A DNA stretch of 64,000 nucleotides, taken from contig CAZSXR010000003.1 of assembly GCA_964611335.1 (NCBI GenBank), positions 434,001-498,000 of the forward strand, written 5' to 3'. This document shows positions 45,005 through 55,380 of this stretch, one piece after another. Under the pieces are notes generated by a model. That model had not been told where the DNA came from. It made no database searches and worked only from the letters and a program-made list of their open reading frames with translations. The first letter of the stretch is position 1. Each line of letters begins with the position of its first letter. Source of the stretch: BOG-1112 sp964611335 (GTDB lineage: Bacteria; Bdellovibrionota_B; Oligoflexia; Oligoflexales; Bog-1112). Both the position numbers and the translations under genes were made by a program.

Positions 45005-46828
45005 TTACCTCAAATTTTCCATGATGAAATCTTGTCGCGTTTGTGTGTTTTTACCCATGTAGAATTTTAGTAGCTCACTTACACGCGTTTTTTTCTGTAA
45101 ATGTACAGGTTCCAATTTCATAGCTTTGCCAATGAACTGACCAAACTCATCGGGAGAAATTTCACCAAGCCCTTTAAATCGTGTGATCTCAGGATTGTTT
45201 CCCAATACTGCGATAGCTTTTTGTTTTTCTGCCTCGTCATAACAGTAAAAAGTCTTCGCTTTGTTGCGCACTCTAAACAGAGGTGTTTTCAAAATATAAA
45301 CATGTCCCCGTTGCACCAATTCAGGAAAGAATTGAAGGAAAAATGTAAGCAGAAGAAGACGTATGTGCATACCATCTTCGTCTGCATCGGTTGCAACAAC
45401 AACACGGTTGTAACGCAGCTCGTCGAGAGACTCTTCGATGGAAAGAGCATGTTGTAAGAGATTAAATTCTTCATTTTCATAAACAATTTTTTTAGAAAGG
45501 CCAAAACAGTTAAGTGGCTTTCCTCTCAATGCGAATACAGCTTGTGTCATTACATCGCGAGATTTTGTTAGCGAACCGCTGGCACTGTCCCCTTCGGTAA
45601 TGAAAAGAGTAGAATTCAATCGGTTGCTGTGTTTGGAATCCAAATGTGTTCTGCAATCTCTCAATTTTTTGTTGAAGATATTCGCTTTTTTTGCACGTTC
45701 ATTTGCGAGTTTTTTAATACCAGCAATCTCTTTGCGTTCGCGTTCGGACTGTTGAATTTTCTTCAATAAAACATCACGAACCTGTGGAGATCTATGCAAA
45801 TAGTTGTCGAGTTCTTTCTTCAAAAAGTCCATGACGAAGCTGCGAATGCTAGGACCTTGTGGAGACATTTCGGAAGAACCTAATTTTGTCTTTGTTTGAG
45901 ATTCAAAAACAGGTTCTACAACACGAATGCTCACAGCCAGAATAAGTCCTGAGCGAACGTCTACAGCTTGTAAGTCTTTTTGATAGTGGTCTTTAAGTGT
46001 TTTAACAATGCCTTCACGAACAGCAGCTAGATGTGTTCCTCCTTGGGTTGTGTTGGCACCGTTTGCGAAAGAGTATTGGCTTTCACCATATTGATTTCCG
46101 TGTGTGAAAGCGATTTCGAGATCTTTGCTCACAAGATGAATGATGGGGTAGCAAATTTCTTCAGAGTTCACACAGGAATTTAGTAAGTCCAAAAGACCAT
46201 TTTGTGAGACGAATGTTTCACCATTGTAAATAATTTTTAATCCACGATTGAGATAGGTGTAGTTGCGAACCATCTCAAGAAGGTATTCATTCAAGAAGGA
46301 AAAATTAGGAAAAATGCTTGTATCTGGTTCGAATACGATTTCTGTTCCGTCAGCTTCTTTCGTGTCACGGATTTTGTATTCTTTGACAAGATTGCCTTTT
46401 GAAAATTCAGCTTCTTTGACCTTCCCTTCTCGGAAAGATCGTACTTGAAAAACGTCCGAGAGAGCGTTGACAGCCTTGGAACCAACACCGTTCAAACCAA
46501 CGGACTTTTGAAAAGCTTGAGAGTCATACTTCCCACCTGTGTTGATTTTAGAAACACAGTCAATAACTTTACCCAGCGGAATGCCTCGGCCAAAGTCTCG
46601 CACACGAACGCGGCGGTTTTCTATTTGTATGTGGATTTCTTTGCCGAACCCCATGGTGTATTCGTCGATGGTATTATCGACAATTTCTTTGACGAGGATA
46701 TAGATGCCGTCATCTGCAGCGCTGCCATCACCGAGTTTGCCTATATACATACCAGGACGCAGGCGTATGTGTTCGCGCCAATCTAGGGAGCGAATATGTT
46801 CTTCAGAGTAGTTTGTTGCTTTAGCCAT
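45005..46828 (-). CDS. parE: DNA topoisomerase IV subunit B
   Basis: 607 aa. GHKL ATPase (VDNTIDEYTMGFG, GRGIPLG, GLNGVGSKAVNALS), a transducer domain and a TOPRIM domain with EGDSASGS and DADEDGMHIR. AGGAGG lies upstream of ATG 46828. A hairpin sits in the leader (46863-46882). Confidence 0.94.
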   Translation of the reverse strand: MAKATNYSEEHIRSLDWREHIRLRPGMYIGKLGDGSAADDGIYILVKEIVDNTIDEYTMGFGKEIHIQIENRRVRVRDFGRGIPLGKVIDCVSKINTGGKYDSQAFQKSVGLNGVGSKAVNALSDVFQVRSFREGKVKEAEFSKGNLVKEYKIRDTKEADGTEIVFEPDTSIFPNFSFLNEYLLEMVRNYTYLNRGLKIIYNGETFVSQNGLLDLLNSCVNSEEICYPIIHLVSKDLEIAFTHGNQYGESQYSFANGANTTQGGTHLAAVREGIVKTLKDHYQKDLQAVDVRSGLILAVSIRVVEPVFESQTKTKLGSSEMSPQGPSIRSFVMDFLKKELDNYLHRSPQVRDVLLKKIQQSERERKEIAGIKKLANERAKKANIFNKKLRDCRTHLDSKHSNRLNSTLFITEGDSASGSLTKSRDVMTQAVFALRGKPLNCFGLSKKIVYENEEFNLLQHALSIEESLDELRYNRVVVATDADEDGMHIRLLLLTFFLQFFPELVQRGHVYILKTPLFRVRNKAKTFYCYDEAEKQKAIAVLGNNPEITRFKGLGEISPDEFGQFIGKAMKLEPVHLQKKTRVSELLKFYMGKNTQTRQDFIMENLR

Positions 46829-46862
46829 TCGGAATTATGTCCTCCTATGTGAGCTTCTCTAT

Positions 46863-46888
46863 GGGGAGGGAACTAGCTCCCCCTTTTT
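46863..46888 (+). terminator. Hairpin with T-run in the parE leader
   Basis: GGGGAG (46863-46868) pairs with CTCCCC (46877-46882), followed by C and five Ts on the plus strand. No plus-strand gene precedes it, so it could stop antisense transcription. Read on the minus strand, it is a stem in the parE leader without a T-run. Confidence 0.4.
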
Positions 46889-47022
46889 ATCTTAAATCAG
46901 TAGAATGGAATGTATACAGACACTTCCATCATCAAATTTTGGGAAAGAGCTTTTATATAGCAGAAAAGCTGGGATTCGACGAAGGAATTTGCTCAGCATC
47001 TTAAAATAAACAGGGGATTTCC

Positions 47023-48030
47023 ATGGAAAAACTGAAGGTTGTTTTAAAAAGAGCCCTCGGAGATGGGGCAACTCAGGTCAATCTGCGTACAGGGGAAAAG
47101 GCAACTATGTTGCTGAAATATCAGAGCATAGCTCTTCCTGAATTTGGAAAGATCGAACAGTCTTGGATCGAGGGCTTGTATAAAACTCTATTTCCACGGG
47201 ACGGCCTTGCTATTTTGTCACAGCAGGTGCTACGCAGTCACTTTAGCATTGTAAATGTTGGAAAGGTTCACGTAGTTGCAGATCCTCGGCCACCGAAGTC
47301 GTTGTACTTATTTTTTCCTCCTAATGGTGAATTTTTGAGCCAAGACTATGTAGTAAGTCTGACTTCAACCTCAACGATCCAAGCACCTCCTCCGCCACCG
47401 CCTCCTCCTCAAGCGAGTCAAGCTCAGACAAAAACTGTACAAGCACCCCCATCTGCCCCTTCTGAAAGCGATGCTGCAACAACTCAAGTTTACAAAACAT
47501 CAACGGTGCAAGCGCAAGCAACAAAACCGACATCAGCGACCAAACCAACGATGGCAACGCAGACTCGAACACAGTTCTCATCCACTTCTGCTTCTCTTCC
47601 AGATGAAATTTTCGAGAACAAAAACAAATTGGGTCTGATTTTTACAAACAACACATCTATAGTTCCTCAGATTAAAATTGTTTTTTCATCGATGCAGGTT
47701 CACCCCTTTTCATCCGAAGATGCTGAGCAATGTATGAATATTATCGAAAGGGTTACTCCTTCTTTGGTCTTTATAGATGATAGTCACCCGAAATTTTCAC
47801 AAGTATTTAAAATGCTCTATGATCTCGATATTTCAAGAAGATCTTTGATGACGCTTCTGATGCTCAGTAAAACTTATAAGTCTAGAGACTCAAAAAGTGC
47901 TTTTGTTACGAGTGTAGATGGGATTGTGAATGTGGAAAATCTGCATGAGTTAGAAAGTATCGCAGACAAAGCGCATAAAGAACGAACGGAAATTTTTCGA
48001 ATTTGGTTAGATTTGGCATCAAAAATCTAA
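47023..48030 (+). CDS. PilT-N-like protein with Pro-rich linker and receiver-like domain
   Basis: 335 aa. Residues 1-110 look like the N-terminal domain of PilT ATPases. A poly-proline, Thr/Ala/Gln-rich linker (about 120-190) leads to a receiver-like fold with SLVFIDDSHP and a candidate phospho-Asp. CAGGGGA precedes ATG 47023. It converges on the two pilT-type genes (4-base overlap), so it may control pilus retraction. Inference. Confidence 0.6.
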   Translation: MEKLKVVLKRALGDGATQVNLRTGEKATMLLKYQSIALPEFGKIEQSWIEGLYKTLFPRDGLAILSQQVLRSHFSIVNVGKVHVVADPRPPKSLYLFFPPNGEFLSQDYVVSLTSTSTIQAPPPPPPPPQASQAQTKTVQAPPSAPSESDAATTQVYKTSTVQAQATKPTSATKPTMATQTRTQFSSTSASLPDEIFENKNKLGLIFTNNTSIVPQIKIVFSSMQVHPFSSEDAEQCMNIIERVTPSLVFIDDSHPKFSQVFKMLYDLDISRRSLMTLLMLSKTYKSRDSKSAFVTSVDGIVNVENLHELESIADKAHKERTEIFRIWLDLASKI

Positions 48031-49244
48031 GACGTGTGTTTTGGATCAATAATATTTGCAGTGTTTGTGTGGATTTTTGTTTCGTATTGTGAATCGATTT
48101 GTAAATTTTCAACGTGTGTGGTCTTTTCACCTTTGACGTTTTTGACAAAGTCAATTTTTTGCCGCATCACGCTTTTACGAGTCGAGTTTCCAATAGCATT
48201 CTCTTCATTGATAAGATTGTCGCTATAAAGACGAAGCAAGCATGTTTCGAAAGACTGCCACCCTAAAGCTTCGGAAGCTTCGATGATGTTGAAAAAATTC
48301 TTACGATCATCTTCACCGTTGATAATCACTTCCACGCTTCGTAAGTTGCTTCCCATAATTTCGTGAGCAGCGACGCGACCTCCATCTATTTTTTTTATCA
48401 GACGTTGACAAATAACCCATCGCAGTGTTTCTGCAAGACGGGCACGGATCTGTTCTTCCTGTTCTTTTTCAAACATCCCTACAATTCTGTTGATGGTCTG
48501 TCCGGCGTTTACAGTGTGCAAGGTGGAAAGAACAAGGTGTCCTGTTTCTGCAGCTGACAGAGCAATTTCCATCGTCTCACGATCACGCATCTCACCGACT
48601 AGGATCACTTTAGGAGCTTGCCTTAAAGCTGCCTTTAACCCTGTTGGAAAGGTTTCAAAGTCGGTGCCAAGTTCGCGTTGGTTGAAAGTTGCTGAAATGT
48701 TTTCATGTACGAATTCTATAGGATCTTCGAGAGTGAGTATGTGTATGGACTCCGTTTCATTCAGACTGCGAAGCATCGCTGCGAGTGTGGTTGATTTTCC
48801 GCTCCCAGTAGAACCTGTGACAAGGATGAGACCGTTTTTTTCTTTCGCAATCTCTCTGAATAAAGCGGGGGCTTTGAGGTCCAATAAAGTTGGTACTTTG
48901 GTTTCCAATTTACGCAATACTATTGAGAAATTTTTCTTCGTTGAAAAAATGTTGACACGAAAACGTGCCTGACTTCGCAATTGATACGCCAAATCGCAGG
49001 AACCTGTTTTCACAAAAGTTGTGAGCAATCTTTCGCTATTTCCCATAAGAAGCATTGCCATCTGAGCTGTTTGATAGGGTGATAGGTAGGAAAAAGCGAG
49101 TTTAGGTGAAGCTTCCACTTCCGAAAGAGCTCCTACATGCTCGACTTGTAGAGGTTTGCGTATGGAAAAAATAATATCGGATATGTCTGAAGGAAAAATA
49201 CTGAGCATTTTTGAAAGTATGTCATCGAAATCTGATTTTTCCAT
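48027..49244 (-). CDS. PilT/PilU-type retraction ATPase
   Basis: 405 aa. Walker A GSTGSGKST, Asp box LEDPIEFVH, Walker B VILVGEMRD, His box ETGHLVLSTLHT. A 50-residue polar C-terminal tail extends past the family core. Retracts type IV pili at the inner membrane. The N-domain is more diverged than in the next gene; likely the PilU-like partner. 12 bases after the upstream pilT stop. Confidence 0.88.
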   Translation of the reverse strand: MEKSDFDDILSKMLSIFPSDISDIIFSIRKPLQVEHVGALSEVEASPKLAFSYLSPYQTAQMAMLLMGNSERLLTTFVKTGSCDLAYQLRSQARFRVNIFSTKKNFSIVLRKLETKVPTLLDLKAPALFREIAKEKNGLILVTGSTGSGKSTTLAAMLRSLNETESIHILTLEDPIEFVHENISATFNQRELGTDFETFPTGLKAALRQAPKVILVGEMRDRETMEIALSAAETGHLVLSTLHTVNAGQTINRIVGMFEKEQEEQIRARLAETLRWVICQRLIKKIDGGRVAAHEIMGSNLRSVEVIINGEDDRKNFFNIIEASEALGWQSFETCLLRLYSDNLINEENAIGNSTRKSVMRQKIDFVKNVKGEKTTHVENLQIDSQYETKIHTNTANIIDPKHTS

Positions 49245-49256
49245 AAAGTGAACCTA

Positions 49257-50333
49257 CTAGTCAAATAAAGTTTCCGAACTTTTCTTAATCATTTTTGCAA
49301 ATAAGTCTTTGTTTATCGCTTTTTCATAAGCAAGTTCAGGAGTAATGTATCTAGCATTTAACAATTCCGTAATCGCATCATCGAGTGTGCGCATACCTAC
49401 TTTTTTCTGTGTTTGCATGATGCTTGTTATTTGAAAAGTCTTCGACTCTCGAATCAAGTTAGCGACAGCGCTGGTGCATCCTAAAATTTCCAAAGCTGCC
49501 ACACGACCTCCACCCGTCTTTTTAAAAAGAGCTTGAGCAACCACACCTTTGAGCGCCTCGGAAAGGGTTATACGTACTTTTTCCTGTTGGTCAGCAGGAA
49601 ATACGTCGACGATACGATCTATAGTTTTTGTTGCACTTTGAGTGTGCAAAGTTCCAAAGACAAGGTGTCCCGTTGCTGCAGCTTCCAAGGCTAAAGAGAT
49701 GGTTTCTAAGTCCCTCATCTCACCCACCATGATCACGTTTGGATCTTCCCGCAAAGCGCCTCGAAGAGCTGCTGCAAAAGATTTTGTATTGGTTCCTACT
49801 TCTCTGTGATTGATGGAACACAGCAAAGGTTGGTGTACAAATTCGATAGGATCTTCGATCGTTAGAATATGGGCTTTACGTGTTTTGTTGATGTAATCCA
49901 CCATAGCGGCCAGTGTCGTAGATTTCCCACTTCCTGTAGGCCCTGTTACCAAAACCATTCCTCGCTCGAGTCCACAGAAAGCTTTTAAGGAAGGAGGCAT
50001 TCCCAATTCTTCTAAAGATAAAATTTTAGAAGGGATAAGACGGAAGACAGCTCCCATCCCTCTCAGTTGATTGAAAAGATTTACACGAAAACGTCCGACA
50101 TTTGGTAAAGCGTAGGCAAAATCCACATCACCGGTTTCTTCAAATTGTTTGATCTTTATTTCAGGAGTGATTTCATAAAGAATTTGCTTCAAGTAATCTT
50201 CTTGGAAGGGGGGATGATCGATACGCTCTATATCACCATGTAAACGAATCATAGGTTGCTGAGTGGCTGCAAGATGTAAATCGGAGGCTCCCGTTTCTTT
50301 CACTAAGTTTAAAAAGCCATCGATAAAAGCCAT
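49257..50333 (-). CDS. pilT: Type IV pilus retraction ATPase PilT
   Basis: 358 aa from ATG 50333 (GGAAG upstream); an ATG at 50363 lacks a ribosome site. The N-domain has ASDLHLAATQQPMIRLHGD; the core has GPTGSGKST, IEDPIEFVH, VIMVGEMRD and TGHLVFGTLHT. The standard pilus retraction motor. Confidence 0.92.
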   Translation of the reverse strand: MAFIDGFLNLVKETGASDLHLAATQQPMIRLHGDIERIDHPPFQEDYLKQILYEITPEIKIKQFEETGDVDFAYALPNVGRFRVNLFNQLRGMGAVFRLIPSKILSLEELGMPPSLKAFCGLERGMVLVTGPTGSGKSTTLAAMVDYINKTRKAHILTIEDPIEFVHQPLLCSINHREVGTNTKSFAAALRGALREDPNVIMVGEMRDLETISLALEAAATGHLVFGTLHTQSATKTIDRIVDVFPADQQEKVRITLSEALKGVVAQALFKKTGGGRVAALEILGCTSAVANLIRESKTFQITSIMQTQKKVGMRTLDDAITELLNARYITPELAYEKAINKDLFAKMIKKSSETLFD

Positions 50334-50433
50334 ATGCGTCTTCCATCTTTTGTTTTTCTCCATTCTAACAGAGGGGAAGAATTCGGAACTAGGAAAAAAC
50401 TCTCACCTTGTTTTCAAGGAATTCAAAATCTTG

Positions 50434-51891
50434 TTAACGAAGCCAGTCTGCAACACCTGATTTTTTAATCTCACGTGATTTGTTTATATTTTTAGCATAG
50501 TAAACAATGACGTTATTTTCCAAACTCCATAATCGGAAGCGACAAGAAGCTTTATCAATATCACAGTCCATGGAATTCCACTCATTGTTGTAACAATACA
50601 CACCCAAGAGTTGTATAACCAAAGACCAAATGCATAGAAACCCGATCATAGTTTTTGCAAGTTTCGATGAGATCTGTTCTATAGAAGGTGCAAGAAATAA
50701 GCACAAAAAAGGGCATGTTTCTAAAAGTGTCCTGTATCCATAAGTCCATCCTCCCCACCAATCAAACCAACTTGCTTGAATGAGTAAAAACGCAAGAGGA
50801 AGAGGAAGAAGATAACGGAAGAGCCTCCATTTTTCTTTTTTTAAAATCTCCCAGATCCCCAAAAAACACAGCAAAAATAAAGGGGAAAAGACAAAGAGTC
50901 CTCGTGATGGAGAAAAAAGCATGGCAGGTAAGCTTTCTAAAAAGTTCCACTGCCAAACTTCTCTAAAACCCGTTTTGCTTTTTGCAATTTCAGATGCAGC
51001 TTCCGTTTGTGCAAAATAAAAGGGAGAGCCAAAGGCGCTATCATTGTAATACATCTGTAAAAGAAGAAAGGGTGTAAGACCTATTATAAAAAGAGGTATT
51101 CTCTTAAAATTACCAAGAGCCAAGAAACTCAAACCCAAAAGAGGAAGAAGCATAAAATTTGTAGGTCTGCATAACATTGCGAAACCAACAGAAAGAGCAC
51201 AAAACAAAGTGAAATACTGGGTTTTCCTCATGTCATTTTCAGATTTCGAAAGTTCACTTTTCAAAAAGAAATAAACAGAAAGGATAAGAAAAAATATAGA
51301 GGGACTTTGTTGCCATAACGTTTGACTTGCAACGCTGTAAACACAGGTTCCAAATGCGTAGAAGAAGCTAATAAAGAGAGCGATGTTGGAACTTGTAAAC
51401 AAACTTAATATGAGAAAGACAAGCATCACGGAAAGAGCAATATAGCTTGCTGCTGTGATTTTACCTGTAAACCATAAAACTTTCTTACTGTTTAAAAGTT
51501 TATAATTGTAAGTTGCAAGTGCTGCATAAAAAGGAACAGCAGCTAAACTGCTACCGATTCCAAAAATGTTAGCAAATTTGTGATTGTTCTGTGTTTTTAT
51601 AAAAGAATAGGTGTTGATTTCTGGTCTAATCAAACCTCCCAAAAAATATTCGGGATACATATCCATGAGAATAGAGACGACACGAATGTTGATGGGAGTC
51701 CATTGGCTGTTGATGTGAAAACCCCAATTAAAGAGTTCGGGAAATTTATAAGCATCAACTGTGAGTTCACCATATTTAAAAATAGAAACGGGAAGATTGA
51801 TGTTGGGAGTTGCGTCATTTCCGATGAGAAAGACTTTGTAATCGATGAGATAGACGCTCAGAGCGAAGAAGAAAACAAATATGGCTTTCAA
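50434..51891 (-). CDS. Polytopic membrane protein, GT-C-like
   Basis: 485 aa with about ten TM helices and a short extracytoplasmic end. The first loop has GNDATPNINLPVSIFKYGEL, with an acidic residue placed as in PMT/ArnT-type glycosyltransferases. Likely transfers a sugar from a lipid carrier. Substrate unknown. Confidence 0.65.
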   Translation of the reverse strand: MKAIFVFFFALSVYLIDYKVFLIGNDATPNINLPVSIFKYGELTVDAYKFPELFNWGFHINSQWTPINIRVVSILMDMYPEYFLGGLIRPEINTYSFIKTQNNHKFANIFGIGSSLAAVPFYAALATYNYKLLNSKKVLWFTGKITAASYIALSVMLVFLILSLFTSSNIALFISFFYAFGTCVYSVASQTLWQQSPSIFFLILSVYFFLKSELSKSENDMRKTQYFTLFCALSVGFAMLCRPTNFMLLPLLGLSFLALGNFKRIPLFIIGLTPFLLLQMYYNDSAFGSPFYFAQTEAASEIAKSKTGFREVWQWNFLESLPAMLFSPSRGLFVFSPLFLLCFLGIWEILKKEKWRLFRYLLPLPLAFLLIQASWFDWWGGWTYGYRTLLETCPFLCLFLAPSIEQISSKLAKTMIGFLCIWSLVIQLLGVYCYNNEWNSMDCDIDKASCRFRLWSLENNVIVYYAKNINKSREIKKSGVADWLR

Positions 51892-51943
51892 TTTTTACCT
51901 CATTGGGAATCTTAATAAGATTATACGCCAATGAGGTCTATTT

Positions 51944-53464
51944 TTAGGCGAGGCTTTCGAGATGAGATTGGATTTTAGAAACAGCCTCTTCAATTGGAAT
52001 CCGTTCTTGAAGAGTTGTATCTCGGTAACGCACTGTGACCTGATTGTCAGTCAAAGAATTTTGATCGATTGTCATACAGTATGGTGTACCGATTTCATCA
52101 TGGCGAGCATAGCGTCTCCCAATGGATTGGTTCTCATCATAACTGATTTTAATTCCCTTCTTCCGGAACATAGCTGCAATTTTACGAGCGAGTTCTGGTT
52201 GCCCATCTTTTTTCACAAGAGGGAGAATCGCAACTTTGTAGGGCGCAAGTCGGGGATGAATTTTTAAAACCGTACGCGTTTTTTCCGCACCGTTTGCATC
52301 CACCAAAGTTTCTTCGCAGTAGGCATCTAAAAGTGTGCAAAGCACCATACGTGTAAGACCTAAAGATGGTTCAATTACGTAAGGAACATATCTCCAACCT
52401 TTTTTACCAGACTGTGGATCTTCTTTTTCTGCATCGAAATAACTCAATTTTGTTCCTGAAGCTTTCGCATGCTGATTCAAATCATAATCTGTGCGAGAAG
52501 CAATCCCTTCGATTTCATCCCAACCCCATGGGTAAAGATATTCAACGTCGTCGCAACCGTCAGCATAGTGTGCAAGTTCTTTGTCTTCATGTGGTCGCAA
52601 ACGGAAATTTTCAGGATGGTTAGAATATTTGCGATGCCACGAAAGACGTTCTTGTTTCCAATATTGGAACCACTCCTTTTGAGAACCTGGCTCACAGAAA
52701 AATTCAAGTTCCATCTGTTCGAATTCACAAGAACGGAAAACAAAGTGTTCAGTGATGATCTCGTTACGGAAAGATTTACCGATCTGTGCGATACCAAAAG
52801 GAATTTTGGCAGACATGCTTTGTTGTACATTTAGAAATTGTACAAACATAGCTTGTGCTGTTTCTGGTCGAAGGTAAACACTCGAAGGACCTTCTTGAAT
52901 CTCAAAAACTTTTTGTTTGAGAGTTTCCTTGCTCGTGCCCTCTTCGTATTGTTTTTCAACATATTCTATAAGAGGATCGATGGGACCCATCGTTGCACGA
53001 AACATCCCACGGAATTGTCGTTCTTCCGAAAGAGTCGAAGCTCCACACTTCGGACAAACATATCCACGTTCTACAATCCCAGTTTTCGTAGCACCTTTAG
53101 CAAGGCCTCCGACTTTGAATTCAACTTTAGAACCTACGTCTTTGCGAGGAGCTTTGTCTGCGCGGAAACGTTCCTGACAGTTGAGGCAGTCCACAAGGGG
53201 GTCTGTGAAATTTGCAAGATGGCCGGAAGCTTTCCATACATCTGTATGCATCATGATCGAGGCGTCCATTCCATAGACATCCTCGCGCTCATAAACCATG
53301 CGCCGCCACCATTCGTCAGCGATGTTTTTTTTCAACTCGGTTCCTAAAGGGCCGTAGTCATAGCAGGATTTCAAAGCACCATAAATCTCACTGCTTTGAA
53401 AAATAAATCCGCGTCGTTTGCATAAAGAAACTATCTTGTTCATCAGGTCTATAGAGTTCGACAT
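51944..53464 (-). CDS. glyS: Glycyl-tRNA synthetase (homodimer type)
   Basis: 506 aa of the class II alpha2 type: motif 2 FRNEI, the FEQMELEFF strand, a zinc-like CLNC/CPKC pair (near 91 and 141) and a C-terminal anticodon-binding domain. Charges tRNA-Gly. This type differs from the alpha2beta2 form of most proteobacteria, a useful taxonomic clue. Confidence 0.94.
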   Translation of the reverse strand: MSNSIDLMNKIVSLCKRRGFIFQSSEIYGALKSCYDYGPLGTELKKNIADEWWRRMVYEREDVYGMDASIMMHTDVWKASGHLANFTDPLVDCLNCQERFRADKAPRKDVGSKVEFKVGGLAKGATKTGIVERGYVCPKCGASTLSEERQFRGMFRATMGPIDPLIEYVEKQYEEGTSKETLKQKVFEIQEGPSSVYLRPETAQAMFVQFLNVQQSMSAKIPFGIAQIGKSFRNEIITEHFVFRSCEFEQMELEFFCEPGSQKEWFQYWKQERLSWHRKYSNHPENFRLRPHEDKELAHYADGCDDVEYLYPWGWDEIEGIASRTDYDLNQHAKASGTKLSYFDAEKEDPQSGKKGWRYVPYVIEPSLGLTRMVLCTLLDAYCEETLVDANGAEKTRTVLKIHPRLAPYKVAILPLVKKDGQPELARKIAAMFRKKGIKISYDENQSIGRRYARHDEIGTPYCMTIDQNSLTDNQVTVRYRDTTLQERIPIEEAVSKIQSHLESLA

Positions 53465-53526
53465 ATAAGGTGCCCTTCGTTGCGTTAGAGAGGCAAAACT
53501 AGACTATCTTGTGTGCAGAGACAACA

Positions 53527-55287
53527 CTATTGTGTGAGGGAGTTTGTAACAAGATGGGTTCGAAGATCATCGAGTTCTTTGTATTCCGCATAAAGACGAG
53601 CGAGTGCCCCTTGTGCCGCAATCATATCGTTTGCAAATTGGTTCCAAGGATTGGAATCACCACTCAGTGAGAAAGCACCTCCAGCATAGAAAGATGCAAA
53701 GCTTCCTATCAGTATAGAAACAGCTCCCACTCCGTGGAGTATGTTAGATGTTTTTCCCATACTTTTTTTGAGGTCAGATGAGGAGAGTTTTTTGTCAGGT
53801 ACATCAACTCCTGCAGCATTAGGTATTGTATGCCCTTCACCTATTGTGCTTCCGAATAAGGAGTTTTTTATTTTTGTAGAAATATCATATTTTGATGTCG
53901 TATTGGTCACGGGAACATCAGAAAGCACGTATCTTTTTTTGCCCGTTGTTGGGTCTGTTCCTATTTCCGTTAGATGTTTCCCTTCATACAAAAATACTTT
54001 ACGTGTGCCCTCAGCAGTAAAAGCCCACGAGAACTTTTTTGATTTAACGTTTTCGATAGGGGCACCAGCACTGTCCACTAGTAAGAAGTCATTTTTTTTC
54101 CTAAACTCCTTCAAAGGCATAGCGTGTGCGTCTTTTATAATCTTTGCCGCTAAGTAGACTCCCCAAACTATAGAAGCACCCAGTAAAACACCTCCGAGTA
54201 TTTCGTATTTCGAATTGTAAGTGGTGTTGTATCCAACCTTTGCACCATTCGCAACAGTACCACTCGTTGTCGTTGTACTCGTTCCTGTCGGTGTCAGAAT
54301 GTTTAAAGCTGTGCTTGGATTACCTTGATCTCCATAATTTTGTCGTGCTGTATTTAAAATCTGATCAAGGTTAAGACCTCCTCCTGTTACGCCTGTGTTG
54401 ACTGTCACTGGTGTTTGACCAGAGTTGGTAGAGCTATCGACACAGGGACTCCCTGTCTCTGTAAGGTTTAGGTTTTGATCTTTTAAAGTATTTGCTGTGT
54501 TTGCAAAACCTTCATAAAGTTCAGAGGAGAAAATATCAACGAAGTCTGTCTGTCTTTGAGTGAAAAGTTGTGCAAGAGAAATTTCCATTTGCTGTGCGCT
54601 TGTGAGTTGAGGAGATTTTGTGTCGACACTGTTGAGAAAGTGATCCGCTGCATCTGCTAACCAAAGTGCAACGATCTTTCTTTCCTTTATGTTCTCCTGA
54701 ATAAGAGCGAGTGTGTCCTGCAGCGTCGATTTGGAATTAACTTGATTCTGATAAGGGGTCGAAACTTCAGGTCCACAAGGAGTGTCGGGTTCAAGCAGGC
54801 GGAATGTAGATGCACAAGCTTGGGCGCTGATAGTTAAAGTTCCTGACCTACAAGAAGAGGGCAAGTGGATTTCATCAAAAAATGAAGAGCCCGTTTGTCC
54901 GTTAAGACATATTTTATTGTTTGCATCGAGGATTTTGTATTTTGCAAAGTCAGGATATTCATCAGCATTTTTGGAAGCGATAGGACTTATTTGTAAAAGA
55001 ATAGAATTTTGATTATCTGCATAATTTAAAGTCACATAACTAGGCGTTTGAATTTTTAAATTCGAAGCATGGATTTTTACAATAGGCGCAAGACCAAAAG
55101 CATTTTGTACCTGTTCGGGGGTGATAGAACACTGTGATTCTATGCTGCCTGTATTTAGCACAGCAGACTGATTTGATTTTTTTTGAGTGGGTGTAGGGTT
55201 TTTACATTGTAGAATAAAGAAAGATATAAAACAAAAAAACCAAGGACTTCGTAAAAATCGTAAGTGATAGAAATTGTGAGCGTGCAC
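53527..55287 (-). CDS. Large putative lipoprotein
   Basis: 586 aa. Signal peptide ending FILQC, with Gln before Cys as in the lipoprotein at 17602. A Ser/Thr/Gly-rich stretch lies near 290-345, then a hydrophobic segment (GGVLLGASIVWGVYLAAKI) near 365 and a second near 535. No family recognised. Probably an envelope protein. Divergent from the next gene. Confidence 0.7.
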   Translation of the reverse strand: MHAHNFYHLRFLRSPWFFCFISFFILQCKNPTPTQKKSNQSAVLNTGSIESQCSITPEQVQNAFGLAPIVKIHASNLKIQTPSYVTLNYADNQNSILLQISPIASKNADEYPDFAKYKILDANNKICLNGQTGSSFFDEIHLPSSCRSGTLTISAQACASTFRLLEPDTPCGPEVSTPYQNQVNSKSTLQDTLALIQENIKERKIVALWLADAADHFLNSVDTKSPQLTSAQQMEISLAQLFTQRQTDFVDIFSSELYEGFANTANTLKDQNLNLTETGSPCVDSSTNSGQTPVTVNTGVTGGGLNLDQILNTARQNYGDQGNPSTALNILTPTGTSTTTTSGTVANGAKVGYNTTYNSKYEILGGVLLGASIVWGVYLAAKIIKDAHAMPLKEFRKKNDFLLVDSAGAPIENVKSKKFSWAFTAEGTRKVFLYEGKHLTEIGTDPTTGKKRYVLSDVPVTNTTSKYDISTKIKNSLFGSTIGEGHTIPNAAGVDVPDKKLSSSDLKKSMGKTSNILHGVGAVSILIGSFASFYAGGAFSLSGDSNPWNQFANDMIAAQGALARLYAEYKELDDLRTHLVTNSLTQ

Positions 55288-55380
55288 TTCAAAGCCCTCA
55301 TAATAGTTGAAAACGAGTCTGAGAATCTATCGGATGAATATCGAGGTTTTTGAGTAATGACCTTTCTGAAGGGATAGAGA

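Noticed and set aside
52838..53347. 169-aa plus-strand frame in glyS
   Set aside because: Antisense to glycyl-tRNA synthetase; its Phe- and Ser-rich composition is typical of shadow frames.
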